The notes below the pieces were generated by a model. The model was not told the DNA's origin. It made no database searches and saw only the letters and a list, made by a program, of their open reading frames with translations. Positions 1 through 5,168 of a stretch of DNA of 7,052 nt are shown in pieces. A program made the translations under genes and the position numbers. Numbering within the stretch: the first letter of the stretch is position 1; the number at the start of each line of letters is the position of its first letter. Origin of the DNA: VGMA01 sp964655475 (GTDB lineage Bacteria > Chlamydiota > Chlamydiia > Chlamydiales > VGMA01); NCBI GenBank assembly GCA_964655475.1, contig CAZZMO010000030.1, forward strand, positions 1 through 7,052, read 5' to 3'.

Positions 1-9
1 AACAATTAT

Positions 10-15
10 TATAAT
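10..15 (+). promoter_or_regulatory. Putative -10 element of the ART-like gene
   Basis: A perfect TATAAT lies inside a 14-bp AT palindrome (5-18). Its -35 would fall off the left edge of the window. If it is used, transcription would start near position 22, leaving only about 8 nt before the ATG at 30, so the mRNA would be nearly leaderless. The same TATAATAAT string occurs in the promoter of the gene starting at 4529. AT-rich sequence yields such hexamers easily, so confidence is modest. Confidence 0.4.
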
Positions 16-29
16 AATAGGCTTTAATT

Positions 30-569
30 ATGGCTATGATGACAATAAATTTATTAGGGAAATCATTTTATCGCTCTTTGGAAAAACATGCTTATGCTAT
101 GCATCACTATCAATCGGTTATTCAAAGATGTCCTACACCTCTTGGGAAAACCCTCATTTATAATAGAGAAGTACCCGATGATAAAGTCATTGGATTTCAT
201 GGTGGCTGCGGCTCAAAGTGGTTAGAGCAAGCAGCTAAAGTGCATACTACAGCCACACATGGGGGTCTTTATGTATGCTGCACTAGTGTTGCAGTGAGTT
301 ATGCAAAAGATCAAAAAGATCCAGTTATCATCAAACTAGCAGCTGATATACCTGCGGATCGCGATCATTCTTCAGGAATTGGAGCCCATTTCCAGGTACC
401 ACAAGGGACACCTGTCTTGATTAAATCAGTCCACGAAATCAATCCAGAATATTTAAAATACCTCGCAGAAATGAACAATGTGTCAAAGCCCTCATTCTTA
501 AAAACGCTCAAAGAGGATCCTATCGTACAGGTTATCCTTGACCCGAAAAATTTGAACGATATAGTGTAG
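30..569 (+). CDS. Putative ADP-ribosyltransferase-fold protein (effector/toxin-like), 179 aa
   Basis: No annotated family is certain, but the centre resembles the catalytic core of exotoxin A / diphtheria-toxin-type mono-ADP-ribosyltransferases. VIGFHGG at residues 53-59 matches the strand with the NAD-binding His (His57). GGLYVCC at 78-84 supplies the first Tyr (Tyr81). SYAKDQ at 90-95 supplies the second (Tyr91) and resembles the YAQDQ after the second core Tyr of exotoxin A. The His-to-Tyr and Tyr-to-Tyr spacings (24 and 10) are close to, but shorter than, those of exotoxin A (30 and 11). The expected catalytic Glu strand best matches VQVILDP at 166-172, which carries Gln167 instead; Glu162 or Glu136 are alternatives. 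The protein could therefore be inactive or diverged. There is no signal peptide or membrane segment, so any secretion would be signal-independent (type III-like; inference). The start at 30 is followed by Met3 and Met4, which are possible alternatives. The gene overlaps the 3' end of gcvH convergently. Confidence 0.5.
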   Translation: MAMMTINLLGKSFYRSLEKHAYAMHHYQSVIQRCPTPLGKTLIYNREVPDDKVIGFHGGCGSKWLEQAAKVHTTATHGGLYVCCTSVAVSYAKDQKDPVIIKLAADIPADRDHSSGIGAHFQVPQGTPVLIKSVHEINPEYLKYLAEMNNVSKPSFLKTLKEDPIVQVILDPKNLNDIV

Positions 570-918
570 AGTTCATTAAACCGAAGCGGTCTGGAGGAAG
601 AAGAACCTCATGGAGGCGGATGAAATAGATCCATCCATCTTCTTCTGGAGTTTTGTTCAGTAAAGTAGGATTTTTTCTGAGCTCTTCATTGACTGCAATG
701 ATCTGCCCTGTTGCTACCGCATAGAGATCAATCGCTGCCTTGGTCGATTCGATGACCGTAATAGGCTCTCCCTTCTGGATGATCGCCCCTACTTTCGGCA
801 GTTCAATAAAGACAATCTCTCCAATTTCTTTTTGAGCAAAGTGAGAAATCCCCACTCTTGCAAGCGTTACATCCTCTTCATGCAATTTGATCCAGTCGTG
901 AGTAGAAGTGTAGTACAT
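532..918 (-). CDS. gcvH: Glycine cleavage system H protein (lipoyl carrier)
   Basis: Small cytosolic lipoyl-carrier protein of about 128 aa, the normal length for the family. The H protein shuttles the aminomethyl group between the P, T and L proteins of glycine cleavage and can also act in lipoyl transfer. The opening YTSTHDWIK, the GEIVFIELP-VG segment and the lipoylation motif ESTKAAIDLYA are diagnostic; the lipoylated lysine is Lys60 from the start chosen here. NPTLLNKTPEEDGWIYFI is the usual C-terminal half of the domain. I chose the ATG at 918 because AAGGAG (930-925) lies 6 nt upstream of it, whereas the ATG at 924 directly abuts that site. It is the last gene of the operon, with no gcvT or gcvP in view, as in bacteria that keep H protein alone. 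The tail after LLPPDRFG does not look like the family's usual end, and its final 11-12 residues lie in the overlap with the convergent gene. Confidence 0.93.
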   Translation of the reverse strand: MYYTSTHDWIKLHEEDVTLARVGISHFAQKEIGEIVFIELPKVGAIIQKGEPITVIESTKAAIDLYAVATGQIIAVNEELRKNPTLLNKTPEEDGWIYFIRLHEVLLPPDRFGLMNSTLYRSNFSGQG

Positions 919-924
919 ATTCAT

Positions 925-930
925 CTCCTT
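925..930 (-). promoter_or_regulatory. Ribosome binding site deciding the gcvH start
   Basis: Read on the minus strand this is AAGGAG, a strong Shine-Dalgarno sequence. It overlaps the TAA stop of the upstream gene (CTTAAGGAG). It sits 6 nt before the ATG at 918 and 0 nt before the ATG at 924, which favours the inner start. The overlap with the upstream stop suggests coupled translation. Confidence 0.75.
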
Positions 931-1540
931 AAGTCAGGTGTATGGTCGCCCATAAGGCAGGGGCTTTTTCTATTTTGAAATACTTGGAAGAAACACTAAA
1001 ATGCATCGAAGGCTCTCCCGTCCTATGGAGCTGAAATGCAAAACCAATTTTAGGAGAAACAGCGGGATCGAAGCCAAATAAAGAGCCCTCTTCAAATACC
1101 ACTTTCAACTGATACCCTTTTGAAGAAAATTGACTCTCTACAACGATAGAAGATGGGTCAGCTAAAGGCCTTTTATCTTCTCCATGAAACTTCGTAATCT
1201 CTACCGCCCGAAGCCCATCGACCTCTTTCGGAAGAATCACAAAGTGGTGGCCAAACTTGTGCATCACAGAAGCGCTCTTGATATTTCTCGTATCAATCAT
1301 GATCTCTAACGCATCCCCTTTTGAAAAAGCAGGATAGAAGCAATCTACAAAGGGGCTCTTCACATCAAAAAAAAGCTCTAGTCTCCCCTCGATACAACTC
1401 ATGCTACACTTTGCAAAACTCTCCTCTCCTAAGAGGTGCGAGAAGTCAGGTAAAAGTGTAGCCCCCTTCTTTTTTGAGAGAGCGATTTCTACGTCAAAAA
1501 AATCGCTCGGAAAAAATGGGGGCAACTCTTTTAAACTCAT
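929..1540 (-). CDS. Putative CBM9/DOMON-like beta-sandwich protein, 203 aa
   Basis: I do not recognise a named gene. The sequence pattern resembles the carbohydrate-binding family 9 / DOMON-like beta-sandwich. A strand-turn GDALEIMIDTRN at residues 75-86 corresponds to the family's DavelwiDtr-type motif. It is followed by FGHHFVILP at 96-104, then GFDPAVSPKIGFAFQLHR at 156-173 and a terminal strand ending APALWATIHL (193-202), which matches the usual family ending with a conserved Trp (Trp197). No signal peptide is seen, so the protein is predicted to be cytosolic despite a fold more often found outside the cytoplasm. Its ATG overlaps the stop of the upstream SurA/PpiD-like gene by 4 nt (ATGA) with no good Shine-Dalgarno sequence, implying translational coupling. 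Its stop overlaps the gcvH ribosome binding site. Ligand and function are unknown. Confidence 0.8.
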   Translation of the reverse strand: MSLKELPPFFPSDFFDVEIALSKKKGATLLPDFSHLLGEESFAKCSMSCIEGRLELFFDVKSPFVDCFYPAFSKGDALEIMIDTRNIKSASVMHKFGHHFVILPKEVDGLRAVEITKFHGEDKRPLADPSSIVVESQFSSKGYQLKVVFEEGSLFGFDPAVSPKIGFAFQLHRTGEPSMHFSVSSKYFKIEKAPALWATIHLT

Positions 1541-3771
1541 GATGACGCAATGATCACATTCTTCGTATCCATTTCATCCAAGAGCTTTGACATCAAGTGC
1601 CTTTTTGCTTCATTGGACAAAATATCTCTCCCCTCACGAATCCCTTTTTGCATCGCTTTCTCATCAACGATCTTCTCTTTTACTTGGTAGAATAAGACCC
1701 CTTCTTTATCGCTCGCTAGCATCTGGGACCACTCCCCCATCTCCATTTTCAATACGTTGACATCTAAAAGTTTGTGCTCTTGCTTGCGAAGATACTCCTC
1801 TTCTCTCTTTTCGAGTTTAAATTGATCGTTAAACGATCCTCTTTTAGCAATCTCCTCTTGATCCCTGATCGGTGAAAGTGAGCCTACATATTCCCCACCT
1901 TCTTGAAGTCTCTTCTTTTCCTCAGCAAGGTACTGGTAAAAGCGGTATCTAGCGCAAAGAGCTGCCGACTCTGCTTCACTCTTTCCTGCAAAAGAGATCC
2001 CGAGTTTTGCAACAGCTTTCTTCATCACATCCACTTGTGCAGTAAAGAGTCCCTCTTTCCACTCTCGATCAAGAATTCGATCCAAGATGCCTCTCTCTTC
2101 TGCCTCGCGAAACGTCATCAACTCAGCGCCAGAGATCTCCTCCAATACTGCAATATCATAAAATGTTTCACGATCTTGGGAATAAAAACCGAGCTTTTCT
2201 TGATCATTCGCTTCTAACAACTTGAGGAAGGCGCCAGCATCTTCGATCCCATCCAATGGAGCATATCCACCTTTGTATGGTACAGCGATTTCTTGCTTCA
2301 CACCCACTTTCGCCACAAGCGCTTCACGAATAAAGTCGGGCCGCTCTTCTAAAATCATATCGAGGGCATACTGATCCACTTCTCCCCTCTTCTCATTACT
2401 AAGGGACTCCAAGAGCTCATAACGAGCCTCTTTTTCTTTGACAGTTGTTTTGGCAAGTTCAGGAAACTTTTTCTGCAGTTTTGCAAAGTTTCCATCTTCG
2501 AGCTCCCAGTTCATGAGGTAACGAAGACCTATGTGCCTTTCCACTTCATCCCTCTTCACCGATGCAACCTTAACCATGAATCTCTTTTGAACAAGCTCAG
2601 GGAACTTCTTCATCACTTCCGTTTCACTAGCAAAGGCTACCGGTAATCCAAGTGGATCTCCTTTCCCTTTAGCCACTGCCTGTAGATAGAGCTCTAACTT
2701 GTATAAATCTCTTTCAGTCGTGAGCTGCAAAGCAGGTGGCATCATGTAAATTTCTACCTGCACCCCTTGACTTGCAAAATGGTGGAACTGCTCATAAAGA
2801 GTCTTATCCAAAAATACGCTGTGCCCTACATCATTGAAGAGCCTTCTAAACAGAAGGACCTTCTGCCAAAGTTCGACCGCTCTCTTTTCATCCATTTGAA
2901 GCATCTGAAGCGATCTTGCGTAATACTTGCTGAATTCAGAAGGTGTGATCATCTGCGCCCCATGGACCATCTTTGCATTGTCCATCCCAATCTTCATCAA
3001 TGAAGCTTTTGCCTCTTCCTTAGAAACGCGGTACCCTTGCTCATAGGCATAGACCGATGCATTGTGAATAAAATGAGCTAGCGCTTCGACAAACTCTCTT
3101 CCAAACCAATCTTCTACCGTCTTCGCATGAAAAAGAGCGAGCTCTCCCGACTGAAGATAAGGATCAAACGCCACCACGTGGCGGTACTGTTGTTGGAGAT
3201 AATAGAGAAGTTGTCTTGCCGCTCTCGGTGGAAATGCACACTGATCGAGATAGAGTGCGACAAGCATCTCGAGCTTTTCAGGGCTCATCTCACCACTTGC
3301 TTGAAACTCTTTATAATGTTCAAAGAGCTCAGGAACGAATTGTCTCCACACAGATTCTAGCGACACAAAAGGAGCATCTGGATGACGATAGGGGTGGAAA
3401 TTTGTGAACTTCTTCGCTCTTTCTTTGAGCCCCTCTTCAAACACTGGATAGTAATGTTGAAGGAGCATTAAACCAATTCCTGTCTCGAAAATATCCTTCT
3501 TCACAACGCCATCATTGAATAAATTGACATATCCCTTTGTTTCCACAATAGGGCTATCGAGAGCATCTGTGCTTAAAAAATGGACCAAATCTTCGATTTC
3601 TTTAGAGTAAATCGCACTGCCATCGAGCGATTTTCCAATCTTGAGATCTTTCTCTTTAGGGGCATTTGACGCAACTGCGCTGTAAGTCCCGAAAAATGAG
3701 AATGTCAAAATCACTGTGATCGCGACAACAATAAAAATACCCTTCTGATACTTTCTCAAAAGCTGGAGCAT
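1537..3771 (-). CDS. Membrane-anchored SurA/PpiD-like periplasmic folding factor
   Basis: A protein of 744 aa from the start chosen here. A short basic N-terminus (LLRKYQKG) precedes one hydrophobic segment at about residues 11-32, then a large charged region predicted to be periplasmic. This is the topology of PpiD-type chaperones. Just after the membrane segment, IGKSLDGSAIYSKEIEDLV (about 45-63) resembles the vNGe.Is..ef. strand-helix that opens SurA/PpiD N-terminal domains. A helical stretch at about 243-315 (QGYRVSKEEAKASLMKIG, then WQKVLLFRRLFND) resembles the helices that close the SurA_N module. I see no clear parvulin active-site pattern, so peptidyl-prolyl isomerase activity is doubtful and a holdase or outer-membrane-protein chaperone role is more likely. 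The frame is open to a TTG at 3816, but the ATG at 3771 has AAGGAAAAGG just upstream and starts directly before the anchor, so it is preferred. First gene of the operon. Confidence 0.75.
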   Translation of the reverse strand: MLQLLRKYQKGIFIVVAITVILTFSFFGTYSAVASNAPKEKDLKIGKSLDGSAIYSKEIEDLVHFLSTDALDSPIVETKGYVNLFNDGVVKKDIFETGIGLMLLQHYYPVFEEGLKERAKKFTNFHPYRHPDAPFVSLESVWRQFVPELFEHYKEFQASGEMSPEKLEMLVALYLDQCAFPPRAARQLLYYLQQQYRHVVAFDPYLQSGELALFHAKTVEDWFGREFVEALAHFIHNASVYAYEQGYRVSKEEAKASLMKIGMDNAKMVHGAQMITPSEFSKYYARSLQMLQMDEKRAVELWQKVLLFRRLFNDVGHSVFLDKTLYEQFHHFASQGVQVEIYMMPPALQLTTERDLYKLELYLQAVAKGKGDPLGLPVAFASETEVMKKFPELVQKRFMVKVASVKRDEVERHIGLRYLMNWELEDGNFAKLQKKFPELAKTTVKEKEARYELLESLSNEKRGEVDQYALDMILEERPDFIREALVAKVGVKQEIAVPYKGGYAPLDGIEDAGAFLKLLEANDQEKLGFYSQDRETFYDIAVLEEISGAELMTFREAEERGILDRILDREWKEGLFTAQVDVMKKAVAKLGISFAGKSEAESAALCARYRFYQYLAEEKKRLQEGGEYVGSLSPIRDQEEIAKRGSFNDQFKLEKREEEYLRKQEHKLLDVNVLKMEMGEWSQMLASDKEGVLFYQVKEKIVDEKAMQKGIREGRDILSNEAKRHLMSKLLDEMDTKNVIIASS

Positions 3772-3776
3772 GAGAG

Positions 3777-3786
3777 CCTTTTCCTT
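3777..3786 (-). promoter_or_regulatory. Ribosome binding site deciding the start of the SurA/PpiD-like gene
   Basis: On the minus strand this reads AAGGAAAAGG, with the second AAGG 5 nt before the ATG at 3771. The in-frame TTG at 3816 has no comparable site, and the 15 residues it would add lie ahead of an otherwise typical short basic N-terminus. Confidence 0.6.
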
Positions 3787-3824
3787 CACTCGTTTAAATG
3801 GGGTCCAGAATAACAAAGAAAGTT

Positions 3825-3830
3825 CTTATA
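3825..3830 (-). promoter_or_regulatory. Possible extended -10 of the chaperone-gcvH operon
   Basis: On the minus strand the sequence reads TTGTG-TATAAG, a TATAAT-like hexamer with an upstream TG. No good -35 stands at the normal 16-18 bp distance. It would start transcription near 3818 and give a leader of roughly 45-50 nt before the ATG at 3771. It is the best candidate in the divergent intergenic region, but weak. Confidence 0.3.
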
Positions 3831-3872
3831 CACAAGAGCCCTTTTTCCCCCTCTCCAACCTCAAGTTAAATA

Positions 3873-3891
3873 AATTACTTGAAAAGTAATT
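3873..3891. repeat. Inverted repeat overlapping the -35 of the 171-aa gene
   Basis: AATTACTT-GAA-AAGTAATT is a perfect 8-bp inverted repeat with a 3-nt centre. The -35 hexamer TTGAAA (3879-3884) lies across its centre, so it is placed where a dimeric repressor or activator could bind. The right arm runs into GTAATTAA, which recurs near 4506 and 7031. Regulatory use is inference; the region is very AT-rich. Confidence 0.45.
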
Positions 3892-3907
3892 AAAATTAAT
3901 ATATAAT
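3879..3907 (+). promoter_or_regulatory. Sigma70-type promoter of the 171-aa gene
   Basis: TTGAAA (3879-3884) and a perfect TATAAT (3902-3907) are separated by exactly 17 bp. Transcription would start near 3914, giving a leader of about 27 nt before the ATG at 3941. The flanks are AT-rich. Confidence 0.7.
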
Positions 3908-3940
3908 ATAAGTTAAGCATAACGATAATCAAGAATAATT

Positions 3941-4456
3941 ATGAGCTTACAATATAGTTCATTACCTATTGAACTTGGATCAGACTACTACCTCTACCAC
4001 ACCCTGCAGATTGCAGGGCGAGATAACCTTGCCCACTCTCAAAACTGGACCGCAGGGAAAACATTCGTCGTTATCGATACTAATACGTCTGAATACCGCG
4101 TTATACGCATGGATTTTATCCAACGGCTACTTGTTGCTATCGGCTACCACTCCATCTCAAGCCTCTACGGCGCACACATTCGTTTAGTAGAAGGAGAAGA
4201 GCTTAAAAGCGCCCTTCTACCAAAGATCACTTCCTCATCATCAAATTATATCTCTAAATCCATTAAAAGTAGACTCGACACAGGTCACACCGCAGATATT
4301 AAGGCTATTGCTTACGCTTTTATCTCCTTTGGGAAACCAGAGGTGGCAGATCAGATCTATCAGCAATATGGCCTCCTTGATGGATCTGAAGATATTATCG
4401 AAGAAGATTCTACTCTCAGCATACATCAAGCTTATGCATTGTTAGCTCAAAATTAA
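3941..4456 (+). CDS. Unrecognised 171-aa protein, short member of a three-gene paralogous family
   Basis: I do not recognise this protein. It shares a module with the two genes that follow. A strand KTFVVIDTNTSEY at residues 40-52 matches KIVVLDSNSGIY and KVVILDTSTQTY in the neighbours. A helix AYAFISFGKPEVADQI at 124-139 matches AAFRHFGREDIAKEI of the 207-aa protein with identical internal spacing. Between them lies a longer insert (about 60-110) with a Ser-rich stretch (98-107). It lacks the C-terminal repeats of its neighbours and ends in a short acidic segment (GSEDIIEEDS, 148-157). No signal peptide or membrane helix is seen, so it is probably cytosolic or exported by a signal-independent route. 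It has its own promoter and a poor ribosome binding site (AAGAA). It is the most diverged of the three. Confidence 0.8.
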   Translation: MSLQYSSLPIELGSDYYLYHTLQIAGRDNLAHSQNWTAGKTFVVIDTNTSEYRVIRMDFIQRLLVAIGYHSISSLYGAHIRLVEGEELKSALLPKITSSSSNYISKSIKSRLDTGHTADIKAIAYAFISFGKPEVADQIYQQYGLLDGSEDIIEEDSTLSIHQAYALLAQN

Positions 4457-4467
4457 AGATTTTAATT
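4451..4467. repeat. Inverted repeat at the 3' end of the 171-aa gene and -35 of the next
   Basis: AATTAAA-GAT-TTTAATT is a perfect 7-bp inverted repeat with a 3-nt centre. It covers the stop codon of the 171-aa gene and touches the next promoter's -35 (4466-4471). It has the same layout as the repeat at 3873-3891. It contains no GC, so it would make a poor terminator; an operator is possible but unproven. Confidence 0.35.
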
Positions 4468-4494
4468 TACATAGTTTAAAAAATCTGCTATAAT
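4466..4494 (+). promoter_or_regulatory. Strong extended -10 sigma70 promoter of the two-gene repeat-protein operon
   Basis: TTTACA (4466-4471), a 17-bp spacer and TATAAT (4489-4494) preceded by TGC (extended -10). This is close to consensus. The start would be near 4501, about 28 nt before the ATG at 4529. It drives the 207-aa gene and, through a 16-nt gap, the 621-aa gene. Confidence 0.75.
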
Positions 4495-4528
4495 AATTAA
4501 GTCACGTAATTAACAAAATAGAGAAAAT

Positions 4529-5152
4529 ATGGCTATAAAAACCACTCCCCTTACGTTTTCCTTTTGCCAAGCAATTAGAGAGGCTTACGAAAGCCCCTCA
4601 AAATCTAAGATCGTCGTACTAGACTCCAATTCAGGAATTTACGCAGCAGTACCAAAACCTCGCTTTGGCTTTTATAGCAGTGGAAACCAACCCGTTGATA
4701 TTAAATCGATTCAAATCGACCATAAAAAACTCACCAATAGCGTAGCTAGCCTTTCTGATGAAGACCTATTGACCCTTGAGGCTGCTTTTAGACACTTTGG
4801 AAGAGAAGATATTGCAAAAGAAATCGATGATTTTAAAGAACTTAGAGAGCTCGAATGTGAACTCGAAGTAGAGGAAATGATGGAAGAAGCAGCTACGACG
4901 AATTCCACAAACTCCTCCCCCGCCCCGATCCATCCCGTCCCATTTCTTGAAGTCCTTGACTCTAAAACCACTACAGACGGAATCACCCTAGATGAACTCA
5001 CCGAAGGGGAACGATCCTATATTGAATCTTACGTAACAAATTATTACCACTCTTCCATCGACATGGAGTGGGGAGATGAACATGTGTGCGTTGAGGATCC
5101 AAACACCTCAGAGCTCATGCTCTTCTCTTACCAAGAACTGGTAGAAAGATAA
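4529..5152 (+). CDS. Unrecognised 207-aa protein: family N-terminal module plus one C-terminal repeat
   Basis: Function unknown. Residues about 10-100 form the module shared with both neighbours: FCQAIREAY (12-20) resembles LCSALVEAY of the 621-aa protein, then comes the strand KIVVLDSNSGIY (27-38) and the closing helix AAFRHFGREDIAKEI (85-99). Residues about 103-135 form an acidic, probably helical then flexible linker (Glu-rich, followed by Thr/Asn/Ser/Pro). Residues about 161-206 match one unit of the repeat that occurs seven times in the next protein (ERSYIESYVTNYY at the start, FSYQELVE at the end). The protein is therefore a minimal version of its large neighbour. No signal peptide or membrane segment is seen. 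The start ATG follows AGAGAAA at moderate strength and lies downstream of an excellent promoter. The 621-aa gene follows after 16 nt, so the two are probably cotranscribed. Confidence 0.85.
   Translation: MAIKTTPLTFSFCQAIREAYESPSKSKIVVLDSNSGIYAAVPKPRFGFYSSGNQPVDIKSIQIDHKKLTNSVASLSDEDLLTLEAAFRHFGREDIAKEIDDFKELRELECELEVEEMMEEAATTNSTNSSPAPIHPVPFLEVLDSKTTTDGITLDELTEGERSYIESYVTNYYHSSIDMEWGDEHVCVEDPNTSELMLFSYQELVER
5009..5146 (+). repeat. Single protein repeat unit in the 207-aa gene
   Basis: Residues 161-206 follow the pattern of the units in the 621-aa protein: helix (ERSYIESYVTNYY), a strand pair with WGDEHVCVED, and FSYQELVE. It lacks the LFNP motif of most units, having YVTNYY there. Related by alignment by eye only. 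Confidence 0.55.
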
Positions 5153-5154
5153 AC

Positions 5155-5161
5155 AGAGAGG
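5155..5161 (+). promoter_or_regulatory. Ribosome binding site of the 621-aa gene
   Basis: AGAGAGG lies 7 nt before the ATG at 5169 and just after the stop of the 207-aa gene. It supports this start and cotranscription. Confidence 0.65.
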
Positions 5162-5168
5162 TACCATT

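Noticed and set aside
580..590. Small hairpin ACCG-AAG-CGGT as a terminator for gcvH or the ART-like gene
   Set aside because: The stem is only 4 bp, there is no proper U run, and it lies inside the gcvH coding frame.
1903..2217. Plus-strand open frame of 104 codons
   Set aside because: It lies wholly inside the minus-strand chaperone gene, has no ribosome binding site or promoter, and its product is Leu/Cys/Ser-rich in the way expected of an antisense frame.
2520..3000. Parvulin-type PPIase domain in the SurA/PpiD-like protein
   Set aside because: I looked for the parvulin strand and active-site pattern in the middle of the protein and found none convincing, so I did not call isomerase activity.
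4711..5001. Minus-strand open frame of 96 codons, very Ser-rich
   Set aside because: The Ser runs are the antisense reading of the acidic linker in the 207-aa gene. No independent start signals are seen.
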